From assembly GCA_036401755.1 (NCBI GenBank), contig DASWUD010000058.1:1-9314 (forward strand): 9,314 nucleotides of DNA. Reading direction: 5' to 3'. Source of the stretch: DASWUD01 sp036401755. Its GTDB lineage: Bacteria; Pseudomonadota; Gammaproteobacteria; Thiohalomonadales; Thiohalomonadaceae. A program made the position numbers and the translations under genes. How positions within the stretch are numbered: position 1 is the first letter of the stretch; each line of letters starts with the position of its first letter. This document shows, piece after piece, positions 1-6,790 of this stretch. The notes under the pieces were generated by a model, which worked only from the letters and a program-made list of their open reading frames with translations, was not told the origin of the DNA and ran no database searches.

Positions 1-664
1 ATTGCGCTCCTCCGGCAGACGGCGTCATGCGCAGGGCGACGCGCAGGAAGCACACGGCGAACTCCTCCATCTCGCTGACATAGAGGCGCGTGCGGCGCAC
101 CCCGTAGTAGTAGGCAAGCACGGCAGGCACCGCCGTGGCGATACCGATGGCCGTGGTGATGAGCGCCTCGCCGATCGGCCCGGCGACCACGCCGAGGCTG
201 GCGGAACCCGTGGCGCCGATCGCCTGCAGCGCATGCATGATGCCCCACACCGTGCCAAACAGCCCCACGAACGGTGCCGTGCTGCCGATGCTGGCGAGCA
301 CCATCAGACCGCTCTCCAGGCGGTGCTGCTCCTTCTGGATCTGTTGTTTGAGGCTGTTTTCCAGCACATCGTGACTGTCGCCATGGTGCAGCAATGTGCG
401 GGTGGCAGGGGCGCGGATGTCGTGGAGCGCAAGGAAGCCGGCGCGGGCCAGACGCGCCAGCGGTCCATCGGCGTGGCTGGCCTGTGCTTCGGCCTGGACC
501 AGATCGGCGGCCTCCCAGAAGCGCTGGCGGAAGTGGCGATTGATGCGCGCCAGGCGCCACTGCAGCCACCCCTTGCGCACCACGATGCTCCAGGTGACCA
601 CGGAGAAGAGCAGCAGCAGCCAGAGGGTGAGGGTGACGATGGGCGAGGTGATGGTAGTAGTCAT
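1..664 (-). CDS. exbB: ExbB/TolQ/MotA-family proton channel subunit, C-terminus cut by window edge
   Basis: Inner-membrane subunit of the TonB-ExbB-ExbD complex, which uses the proton gradient to energise outer-membrane receptors. Translated from ATG at 664, 221 residues are visible with no stop before the edge. One membrane segment lies near residues 8-30, then a cytoplasmic region rich in charge and histidine (31-120). The family core follows: IGSTAPFVGLFGTVWGIM at about 126-143 (second membrane helix) and GPIGEALITTAIGIATAVPA at 162-181 (third helix), the most conserved stretch of ExbB/TolQ proteins. Length is close to a complete ExbB, so only a short tail should be missing. The start lies 6 bases after the tonB stop, so the two are surely co-transcribed. 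ExbB rather than TolQ is chosen because the gene follows tonB and a TonB-dependent receptor; no tol-pal genes are present. ExbD is expected just beyond position 1. Confidence 0.93.
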   Translation of the reverse strand, partial: MTTTITSPIVTLTLWLLLLFSVVTWSIVVRKGWLQWRLARINRHFRQRFWEAADLVQAEAQASHADGPLARLARAGFLALHDIRAPATRTLLHHGDSHDVLENSLKQQIQKEQHRLESGLMVLASIGSTAPFVGLFGTVWGIMHALQAIGATGSASLGVVAGPIGEALITTAIGIATAVPAVLAYYYGVRRTRLYVSEMEEFAVCFLRVALRMTPSAGGAQ

Positions 665-670
665 GGGCGA

Positions 671-1357
671 TTAGCTCTCGCTTGGAGTGAGGCGGAAGGT
701 GATGGGCACGACCACCCAGGCGCTAACGCTCTGTGTGCCGCGCCGAGCCGGAACGAAGCGCCAGCGCTTGACCGCCTCCAGCGCCGCTTGGTCGAGCAGC
801 GCATGGCCGCTGCCCCGGCTCAGGTTCACCTGGTGGCAGTGGCCATCCTCGCGGATCTGCGCGCGGATCAGCACGGTTCCTTCGATGCCTCGTCGGCGCG
901 CCGCCAGTGGATAGCGGGGTTGTGGATTGTTGAGATAGGCCGCGTTGTAGAGGGGCGGGGTGAGCTCCTCATTCAGCTCCGGCGGCGTGCTTGGGTACTC
1001 CTCACTGACCACGGGCGGCTCGGGGGCACTCTCCGCGATCTCCGTCGCCGGCGGCGCGGTAGACGCCACCGGGGGCGTCGCTGTCACAGGCGCGGGTTTG
1101 GGTTGTGCGGGGGGGCGTTGCCTGGGTGGGAGCGGCGTGGGCTCCTGGGGGACGGGGAGGCTGATCAGGGATACCTCCACTGCGGGGAGCGGCTGCGGCA
1201 GCGTCTGTTCGGTGTCCCCCGCGGTGTAGAGGAACCAGACGCCCGCGTGCGACAACATCGCCAAAGCCACCGCCGCAAGCCAGGCCCGCCAGCGAACCCC
1301 CGGGGTGTGGTGAGTGCCGGCAAGCTCGTGCCAGCAAAACAGCGGCGCATCACTCAC
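671..1357 (-). CDS. tonB: TonB energy-transducing protein (dedicated copy), GTG start
   Basis: Periplasm-spanning protein that carries energy from ExbB/ExbD to the TonB box of the receptor encoded upstream. The open frame extends up to 1576, but that part lies inside the redoxin gene. I place the start at GTG 1357, where GTGAGTGA overlaps the redoxin stop by 8 bases, with a weak AGGA upstream; this gives 228 residues, typical for TonB. Order: cytoplasmic 1-24, one membrane anchor about 25-44, a proline-rich spacer about 53-136 with PxP and PKP repeats, and the TonB C-terminal domain 138-226. That domain shows RYPLAARRRGIEGTVLIRA (148-166), then SGHALLDQAALEAVKRWRF (183-201) and P203. Oddity: the usual DGxVxxV segment reads DGHCHQV (171-177), with a cysteine between two histidines. 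The next gene, exbB, starts 6 bases downstream. Confidence 0.93.
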   Translation of the reverse strand: MSDAPLFCWHELAGTHHTPGVRWRAWLAAVALAMLSHAGVWFLYTAGDTEQTLPQPLPAVEVSLISLPVPQEPTPLPPRQRPPAQPKPAPVTATPPVASTAPPATEIAESAPEPPVVSEEYPSTPPELNEELTPPLYNAAYLNNPQPRYPLAARRRGIEGTVLIRAQIREDGHCHQVNLSRGSGHALLDQAALEAVKRWRFVPARRGTQSVSAWVVVPITFRLTPSES

Positions 1358-1847
1358 GACGGCGTGCTTCCTGCTGGTCGAGCCAGCCTTGCAGCCATGA
1401 ACGATCGAGCCGGCCGCTGTGGCCGCTGCGCGTGCCATTGCCCGCATAGAGATAGGTGCGCGGCAACTCACCGTACCAGCGGTTGTCGATCTCATACTGC
1501 AACCGCTCGAGGTAGGGATCGGCGAAGACCCATGACTCCACCGCGCCGAGGCCATACCCCTGCAGTGTCGCGGCAACGGCGGCCGACTCGTCGATGCTGT
1601 CGGTGGAGATCAATACCACGGCGGCCTGCGGATGGTCCGCCACCAGTTGGCCGAGCATGGTCAACTCCTCGCGGCAGTGGCTGCAGCTGCGCGACCAGAG
1701 GCCGAGGATGAAGGGGGTGCCGTGATGCGCGGCGACGATCTGTTGCAGCGAGCCGCTGACAAAGGGACGCAGCTCTGCCGCGTGCAACGCCGGGACGCCG
1801 AGCAGCAGCAGGGCGAGCCAGTAGCAGCGGAGGCGCGCGCGCATCAT
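1350..1847 (-). CDS. Periplasmic thioredoxin-fold (TlpA/redoxin-like) protein with CSHC motif
   Basis: Secreted thiol-disulfide protein. The first 23 residues form a signal peptide (basic start, LALLLLGVPALHA, then AEL). The thioredoxin fold begins near residue 37: PFILGLWSRSCSHC carries the CxxC active site (C55, C58) after a conserved W51, and GELPRTYLY supplies the expected cis-proline (P129) before the next strand. At 165 residues it is of TlpA/ResE size. Two ATG codons abut (1847 and 1844). The first overlaps the propeller gene stop as ATGA; the second sits at better spacing from GGAAGG, so the protein may be 164 residues. Placed between a cysteine-rich propeller gene and tonB, it may keep the propeller cysteines reduced or help load metal onto them (inference). 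The family also includes cytochrome c maturation and Sco-like copper proteins, but a Sco-type extra histidine ligand was not identified. Confidence 0.85.
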   Translation of the reverse strand: MMRARLRCYWLALLLLGVPALHAAELRPFVSGSLQQIVAAHHGTPFILGLWSRSCSHCREELTMLGQLVADHPQAAVVLISTDSIDESAAVAATLQGYGLGAVESWVFADPYLERLQYEIDNRWYGELPRTYLYAGNGTRSGHSGRLDRSWLQGWLDQQEARRRE

Positions 1848-3109
1848 TTCCCTTCCACCGAACCGAGCGCGATCAGGCGGTAGCCCTCTTGGGCGGTGTT
1901 CCAGGAGAGATAGACCGAGGTGCGGTCGGCGATGAGCAGCGGATGGTCGGAGGGGCCGTGACTGGTGGCAACGCTCTGTGGGGCATCCCAGTGCTGGCCG
2001 TTATCGGTGGAGCGCATCATGCGAATCAGGGTGGCGTTACCATCGAACTCTTTCCATACGATGAAGACCGCATTGACGCGACTCAATACATCGGCGTGCC
2101 CCGCCTGGGCGGCGTCGTTGCCAAAGCGCAGCGGTGTACTGAAGCTCTTCCCCTGATCGGCCGAACGGGCATAGAAGAGACCGTGCTGCTCCTCTGCACC
2201 GCTGAACCAGACCTGATGGTAGTTGCCATCACTGCCGATGGCGAGCGCCGGACCATGGTGCGGACAGGCATCGATGCGCCACGCGTCATGGGTGGCTCGC
2301 TGGGGCGTCGAGCGGCCATCGAGGCGTTGCAGCGCGTGGTCACGCACGTTGCCGTCGTAGACATGGCGCCACAACACCACCGGTACACCGTCGCGGTCCA
2401 TCGCCATGGCGACACGGCAGCACTCGCAGGAGTGGTCCACCACCTTCACGTTCTTGTCGAAATGGCGACCGCCATCGCGCGACACGGCGTAGTAGAGCGC
2501 CGCGCCGTCATACTTCTGGCCCGCGCGCTGCGCGCTGCTCTGATCGCGCTTGTCGAGCCAGGCGATATAGAGTTCACCGCGTTGATTGACGCCCAGGGCA
2601 TCGAAGCGGTGGCTGATTACCTCGCGGTTATCGTTGACCGTGACGGGAGGGGAAAAGCTCTTGCCACCATCGCTGGAACGGCTGAAGCGGATATCACCGC
2701 TGAAGGGCTTTTCCGCGAAAAGACGCGTCCAGGAGAGATAGAGGATGCCATCGCCATCGACAGCGATCTTCGGCCGGTTCTCCCCGTCGGCGGCGATCGC
2801 CTCTGGCTGGGCGTTCACCTGCACCGGCGCGGAGTAGCTCATGCCGCTATCGCTGGAGTGCACCAGTTGCAGATGCCCCTCCTGCACGCTGGCTACCCAG
2901 AGCGTGCCGTGCTGATCGAAATAGCCGGTGGCCGAGAGCGGGGCACGTTGCAAGGCGGCACGCCACATGGCGCTACGGTCAGCGCTGCCGCTGTTCGCCG
3001 CCATGTGTCCGCTGTGGTCGGCGCCACTTGCGGTGAGTGGCAGCAGTACGCCCCACAGCAACGCGACCTGCCACGCTGCACGAACCCGATGGTGATCATT
3101 ACGCTTCAT
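1844..3109 (-). CDS. Periplasmic Asp-box (BNR/sialidase-like) beta-propeller with Cys/His metal-type motifs
   Basis: Predicted exported beta-propeller of 421 residues, starting at ATG 3109, which overlaps the receptor stop by one base (TGATG); the GTG just before it is an alternative. Residues 1-30 look like a signal peptide (VALLWGVLLPLTASGA). Five Asp boxes of the S-x-D-x-G-x-x-F/W/Y type are visible at about 85-93 (SSDSGMSYS), 145-153, 210-217, 316-323 and 367-374, indicating a five- or six-bladed propeller. I see no convincing sialidase catalytic set, so enzyme activity should not be assumed. Notable instead are SCECC (C228, C230, C231), CPHHGP (C282, H284, H285) and DHSGHM at the mature N-terminus (31-36), all plausible metal ligands. 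From memory, similar proteins carrying CxCC and CPHxGP occur in other proteobacteria under the label sialidase-like or exo-alpha-sialidase. The gene lies between the receptor and the redoxin, suggesting a periplasmic binding or handling step for what the receptor imports. Confidence 0.85.
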   Translation of the reverse strand: MKRNDHHRVRAAWQVALLWGVLLPLTASGADHSGHMAANSGSADRSAMWRAALQRAPLSATGYFDQHGTLWVASVQEGHLQLVHSSDSGMSYSAPVQVNAQPEAIAADGENRPKIAVDGDGILYLSWTRLFAEKPFSGDIRFSRSSDGGKSFSPPVTVNDNREVISHRFDALGVNQRGELYIAWLDKRDQSSAQRAGQKYDGAALYYAVSRDGGRHFDKNVKVVDHSCECCRVAMAMDRDGVPVVLWRHVYDGNVRDHALQRLDGRSTPQRATHDAWRIDACPHHGPALAIGSDGNYHQVWFSGAEEQHGLFYARSADQGKSFSTPLRFGNDAAQAGHADVLSRVNAVFIVWKEFDGNATLIRMMRSTDNGQHWDAPQSVATSHGPSDHPLLIADRTSVYLSWNTAQEGYRLIALGSVEGK

Positions 3110-5226
3110 CACAGTTCTGAGCTTGTGTGGTTGGCGGCGCTTCCCTGCCAGTTGTACTGCACCCCGAGGTAGAGGGTGCGCGGCATACCCGGGGCATACT
3201 CATCACCTCGCGCCACGGTGTAGGAGGCGCTCTCGGCAAAGCGGCGGTCGGTCAGGTTGGTGATGGAGCCGAACAGCTCCCAGCGCTTGGCCAGTGGATA
3301 GTTGGCCCGCAGGTTGAGCAGGTTGTGGCCGGAGTATTCATGGGTGTTGGCGGCGTCCAGCCAGTAGCGTCCCAGGCGCGTCCACTCCAATGATACCTTG
3401 CCGCCCTTGAGCAGGGCGGGCGTATGGGCGAGGCGGGTGTTGGTGATGAGGCGCGGTGCCGTCTCCATCTCGTTGCCACTGTAATCGGTGCTACCCGAGA
3501 CGACCCACTCGCTATAGGTGTGTTTGGCATAGGAGAGGGCGTTGTCGAATTGCCAGCGCTCGGCAGGCTGAAAACCGACGCCTATCTCCACGCCGCGATG
3601 CAGTGTTTCACCAGCATTGACCGCCTGGGTCGCGCCGCTGAGCGGGTCTTTGTAGGAGAGGATGTCGTCCTTCTTGTCGAGATAGTAGAGCGAGAGATCG
3701 AAGTGGCTGGTGGTGGTCGGCTGGGTACGCATCCCGAGCTCATAGTTGTCGGCCTTGACCGGCTGCAGCCCCACGGTATCCACCGCGCTCCCCTGACGGA
3801 ACAGCTGGTTTTCCGAGGGGACGCGGAAGCCGTGGCTGTAGCCGGCGAAGAGGTTGTGACGTGGATCGATTGCGTAGGTGGCACCCAGCTTCGGACTGGT
3901 GTGGCGGTAGTCGAGCTGGGTATCGGCCGGGATCAGATGCTTTGCGTCAACGGGGGTGGTCAGGTTTGTGGTGTAATCATAACCGAGGATATCGTAACGC
4001 AAGCCGGCGGTGACACGCAGTGCTTCGCTGGGTGACAGCTCACCCTGCAGATAGGGGGAGACGCCCTGGTAAGTTACATCGTAGTCATAGAGCGTCGGCC
4101 CCACCGTGTAGGCGGTGTAGATCTTGCCACTCTTGGTGGTAGTGATCTTCTGTTCAAAGCGACTGCCGGGACTGTGTTCGATGTCGACGCCGGCAATCAG
4201 GCGTGTGCGCAGCGGCGTAAAATCCTTGCGATATTTGCCGAGCAAACCGAGCGAACTATTTTTGGTGGTGGCGACGGTCGGATCGTAACTGAGCGACCAG
4301 TTGGCCAGCAGATCCATGGTGTTGTAGCGCAGATAGGGGGTAAGGCTCACCAGCGAATCGCCGCGCTCCCGTTCATAGGCGGTTGAGAGGCGATAGGCAT
4401 CGACCTCGCGATAGGAGATCGGTGTGTAGTTGATGGTCGGATCGTTGAAGTAGTCGTCACGCGAGATGGTCGAGCTGCCGGCAGTCTGCTGGTCGATATG
4501 GGAGTAGCTGAAGACGGTCTTCAGCAGGTCGCCCGATCCCGTGGCCCGATCCCAGCGCGTGGTGAGGCTTTGGCGATCGTAGTCGGTGGCATCGCGCCAA
4601 CCGTCGGTGTGGGTCAGATTGAGATCGCCGCGCAGGCCGTCGCTGCCGAAGCTGTCACCACCACTCAGCAGCGCGCGCCGCCAACCGTAGCTGCCGGCCT
4701 CCAGCGAGAGCGACGCTTCTGCGGTCAGTGGCGGCTCGCGGGTGAGCACATTGATCACGCCGCCGATGGCGTCACTCCCCTGCAGGGCACTGCCGGGTCC
4801 CTTGCTGACCTCGATGCCGCCCGCCTGCGGTACATTGATCTCGTAGAGGGCGTTGTGGTTGAAGAAGCCGGTGGAGCGGGTCGGGATGCCGTCTTCCAGG
4901 TAGAGATAGACCGGGTTGGTGGTGAGCGGCTGGCGGATCGCCGTCTGGTGTCCTTCACCGCCGGTGATGTTGACCCACACACCGGGCAGCTGGTTCATGA
5001 TCTGGCTTGGGTGGGTAGGGCGCACGGTCTGGATCGCCTCGCCATCTATAGTGTTGATGGTGGCGGGCGTTTCCGCTATGGGTTGTGCTTCGCGTGCGCC
5101 GGTGACGGTTATCTCATCCAGCAGGGCCGGATCAGCGCTGGCTGTTTCGGCGTAGGCAGCGTGGCCGCTGCCCGTCAACAGCAGCAGTGTGGTAAAGAGT
5201 GGCCGGCGATAGGGGCACAGTTCCAT
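3109..5226 (-). CDS. TonB-dependent outer-membrane receptor, substrate unassigned
   Basis: Outer-membrane 22-strand barrel with a plug, for TonB-driven uptake of a scarce substrate. The 705 residues start at ATG 5226, with AAGGTGA 8 bases upstream. Signal peptide about 1-26 (ends AYA before ETA); TonB box LDEITVTGA about 36-44; plug about 48-162 with PSQIMNQLPGVWV, IRQP, YLYLEDGIP and IEVSKGPGSALQGSDAIGGVINVLT; barrel from about 166, with GYSHGFRVPSENQLFRQG and NLTDRRF typical of late barrel strands. The terminal strand, RTLYLGVQYNW, is followed by 12 further residues, whereas most such receptors end at the aromatic residue. The mature protein appears to contain no cysteine, so the CxxxM copper site known from OprC is absent. 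Downstream propeller, redoxin, tonB and exbB genes make a self-contained uptake operon. Neighbouring nosZ suggests copper; a Fur-like box upstream suggests iron or a siderophore. Function as a receptor is certain, substrate is not. Confidence 0.95.
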   Translation of the reverse strand: MELCPYRRPLFTTLLLLTGSGHAAYAETASADPALLDEITVTGAREAQPIAETPATINTIDGEAIQTVRPTHPSQIMNQLPGVWVNITGGEGHQTAIRQPLTTNPVYLYLEDGIPTRSTGFFNHNALYEINVPQAGGIEVSKGPGSALQGSDAIGGVINVLTREPPLTAEASLSLEAGSYGWRRALLSGGDSFGSDGLRGDLNLTHTDGWRDATDYDRQSLTTRWDRATGSGDLLKTVFSYSHIDQQTAGSSTISRDDYFNDPTINYTPISYREVDAYRLSTAYERERGDSLVSLTPYLRYNTMDLLANWSLSYDPTVATTKNSSLGLLGKYRKDFTPLRTRLIAGVDIEHSPGSRFEQKITTTKSGKIYTAYTVGPTLYDYDVTYQGVSPYLQGELSPSEALRVTAGLRYDILGYDYTTNLTTPVDAKHLIPADTQLDYRHTSPKLGATYAIDPRHNLFAGYSHGFRVPSENQLFRQGSAVDTVGLQPVKADNYELGMRTQPTTTSHFDLSLYYLDKKDDILSYKDPLSGATQAVNAGETLHRGVEIGVGFQPAERWQFDNALSYAKHTYSEWVVSGSTDYSGNEMETAPRLITNTRLAHTPALLKGGKVSLEWTRLGRYWLDAANTHEYSGHNLLNLRANYPLAKRWELFGSITNLTDRRFAESASYTVARGDEYAPGMPRTLYLGVQYNWQGSAANHTSSEL

Positions 5227-5299
5227 GGCGTCATCACCTTAATTGTTGAACATGCGTGGTAAGAGTCACGACACCGCTGTGTCGCACCGAGGCAGGCTC

Positions 5300-5318
5300 A
5301 ATGATGGTTGTCAATATC
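5300..5318 (-). promoter_or_regulatory. Fur-box-like sequence upstream of receptor
   Basis: On the minus strand this reads GATATTGACAACCATCATT and matches the classical 19-base Fur consensus GATAATGATAATCATTATC at 14 positions. It lies 74 bases before the receptor start and overlaps the tentative promoter. This could be iron-responsive control of the operon, but a single hand-found match is not proof. Confidence 0.4.
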
Positions 5319-5329
5319 AAGAATGTCGC

Positions 5330-5344
5330 GCGGCATATTGTCGC
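5330..5344. promoter_or_regulatory. Putative RegA-binding dyad between receptor operon and regB
   Basis: GCGGCATATTGTCGC fits, with one mismatch, the RegA/PrrA/RegR-type pattern GNGRCRTTNNGNCGC as I recall it from Bradyrhizobium RegR work. It is close to self-complementary (half-sites GCGGC and GTCGC, 5-base spacing), so it could act in both directions: about 60 bases before the tentative regB start and about 43 before the tentative receptor start. A near copy (12/15) lies at the nosZ promoter. Confidence 0.5.
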
Positions 5345-5503
5345 ACCACGCACACCAACCGGCGCGACGCGGGAAAGGAGTGAGCTATATTCGCGCAGAG
5401 GTTGGTTATCCGCCTGCCGGGGTGAGGGTAGCTGTTCACCCCAGAGAGCGTGGATCGCAAGGCGTTCGGGAGTATCCTCTCTAGTTATCAGGAGTGTTTG
5501 CCC

Positions 5504-6790
5504 ATGTCATCGACATCCCCAGTGACCAGCCCGTCGACCAACGCCGTCAATCTGAAGCGTCTGTTTGTCCTGCGCAATATCGCGATCGCCGGCCAGCTGC
5601 TGACGCTGCTGGTGGTCAGCTACGGTCTGGACATGCAATTGCCGTTGCTGCCGATGGTGGGTGTTGTGCTGGCATTGGCCGGGGCCAACGTCCTTACCTG
5701 GCGGCGTCTGCGCCAGGGCAGTGGCGTGAGCGAGAGCGAGCTGTTTGGTCAGCTGCTGCTCGACGTGAGTGCGCTCACGGCGTTGCTCTATTACAGCGGC
5801 GGCTCCACAAATCCCTTCGTGCTGTTGTATCTGATGCCGGTGACCCTGGCGGCCGCTGCACTACCCGGTATCTATTCCGGTTTGATGGCGGTGCTCACCG
5901 TGGTGTGCTACAGCGTGCTGATGTTCAACTATCGACCCATGCCGCATGTGCACATGCACCACGGCAGCGAATTTGATCTGCACGTGATGGGAATGTGGCT
6001 CGGCTTTGTGGTGAGCGGCGGGCTGATTGCCCATTTCGTGGTAAAGATGGGGCAGACCCTGCGCGAGCGGGATGCCGTACTGGCGGCAATGCGCGAGGAG
6101 CAGTTGCGCAATGAACGCATCCTGGCACTGGGGACCCTGGCTACCGGTGCGGCCCACGAGCTGGGCACGCCGCTCTCGACCATGGCGGTGTTGTTGAAGG
6201 AGATGGAGCGGGAGAGCACGGATGATGCTGAGATGGCTGCCCGCGTGGGGATCCTGCGTGATCAGGTAAATCGCTGTAAACAGATCCTCTCCTCGCTATC
6301 GGCCTCTGCCGGCCATACACGTGCCGAGGCTGGCAGCGGCATGCCGATCGATGACTATCTGCAAGGACTGCTGGATGACTGGCGCCGCATGCGACCCGCG
6401 GTGCGCGTGGATGTCCGGTGTGACGGCCCGCGTCCGGCGCCGCGCATCCTGACCGAGCAGACCTTGAGTCAGGCAATCATCAATATCCTGAATAATGCAG
6501 CCGACGCCTCTCCGGAGCCGATTGAAATGGAGGCGCGTTGGGATCGGGATACCCTGCGCATCGAGATCCGCGATCACGGACCGGGCTTCGCCCCGGCGGT
6601 GGAAAAACATGCCGGTACCCCCTTTTTTACCACCAAGGAGCCGGGGCAGGGACTGGGGTTGGGGCTGTTTTTGGCACACGCGACGCTCAAGCGTCTGGGC
6701 AGCAAGGTGGAGCTGCTCAACCGGGAAGGGGGCGGTGCCTGTACGCGGCTGGCTTTACCGCTGTCGCCCCTGCTGGTGAGTGAGTCATGA
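5504..6790 (+). CDS. regB: Redox-responsive sensor histidine kinase of the RegB/PrrB/ActS family
   Basis: Membrane sensor kinase that phosphorylates the response regulator encoded next, adjusting energy metabolism to redox state. I start it at ATG 5504, with AGGAG 9 bases upstream, giving 428 residues; the frame is open further upstream but without support. About six membrane helices fill residues 20-182. GGSTNPF (99-105) is the fully conserved RegB quinone-site motif. The H-box ALGTLATGAAHELGTPLS puts the phospho-acceptor at H218. C258, in NRCKQIL, occupies the place of the known redox-active cysteine of RegB. The ATPase domain shows the N-box NILNNAADAS (327-336), DHGPGF (357-362) and GQGLGLGL (381-388). 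Distinctive is the loop before the last helix, PMPHVHMHHG (145-154), rich in His and Met. The stop overlaps the regA start by 4 bases. It may be autoregulated through the RegA-type site upstream. Confidence 0.95.
   Translation: MSSTSPVTSPSTNAVNLKRLFVLRNIAIAGQLLTLLVVSYGLDMQLPLLPMVGVVLALAGANVLTWRRLRQGSGVSESELFGQLLLDVSALTALLYYSGGSTNPFVLLYLMPVTLAAAALPGIYSGLMAVLTVVCYSVLMFNYRPMPHVHMHHGSEFDLHVMGMWLGFVVSGGLIAHFVVKMGQTLRERDAVLAAMREEQLRNERILALGTLATGAAHELGTPLSTMAVLLKEMERESTDDAEMAARVGILRDQVNRCKQILSSLSASAGHTRAEAGSGMPIDDYLQGLLDDWRRMRPAVRVDVRCDGPRPAPRILTEQTLSQAIINILNNAADASPEPIEMEARWDRDTLRIEIRDHGPGFAPAVEKHAGTPFFTTKEPGQGLGLGLFLAHATLKRLGSKVELLNREGGGACTRLALPLSPLLVSES

Larger units (their letters stand above)
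5227..5503. promoter_or_regulatory. Divergent intergenic region between receptor operon and regBA
   Basis: This 277-base gap must hold both outward promoters; I see no gene in it. Towards the receptor (minus strand) a weak promoter can be drawn with GCGACA (5329-5324) and CATCAT (5306-5301) at 17-base spacing; a perfect TTGACA at 5314-5309 has no good -10 partner. Towards regB, TATATT (5386-5391) is a possible -10 without a clear -35, as is common for activator-dependent promoters. GTCGC or GCGAC pentamers occur at 5281, 5325, 5340 and 5364, and TGTCGCACC occurs twice (5280-5288, 5339-5347). The specific Fur-like and RegA-type sites are listed separately. Promoter assignments here are tentative. 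Confidence 0.5.

Noticed and set aside
1358..1576. Longer N-terminus for TonB from ATG 1576
   Set aside because: The extra 73 codons lie inside the redoxin gene, and the residues look like a frame shadow. GTG 1357 gives a normal TonB with anchor at 25-44.
2..1711. 569-codon open frame on the plus strand
   Set aside because: It lies antisense to exbB, tonB and the redoxin, is rich in Arg/His/Gly low-complexity sequence and has no recognisable domain. The opposite strand encodes clear families.
1889..3172. 427-codon open frame on the plus strand
   Set aside because: Antisense to the Asp-box propeller gene; no domain and composition typical of a reverse-strand shadow in GC-rich DNA.
4498..5262. 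254-codon open frame on the plus strand
   Set aside because: Antisense to the receptor N-terminal half, where signal peptide, TonB box and plug are evident on the minus strand.
5308..5320. FNR-like site TTGTCAATATCAA before the receptor
   Set aside because: One half-site (ATCAA) is good but the spacing is one base short and the other half does not match TTGAT when aligned.
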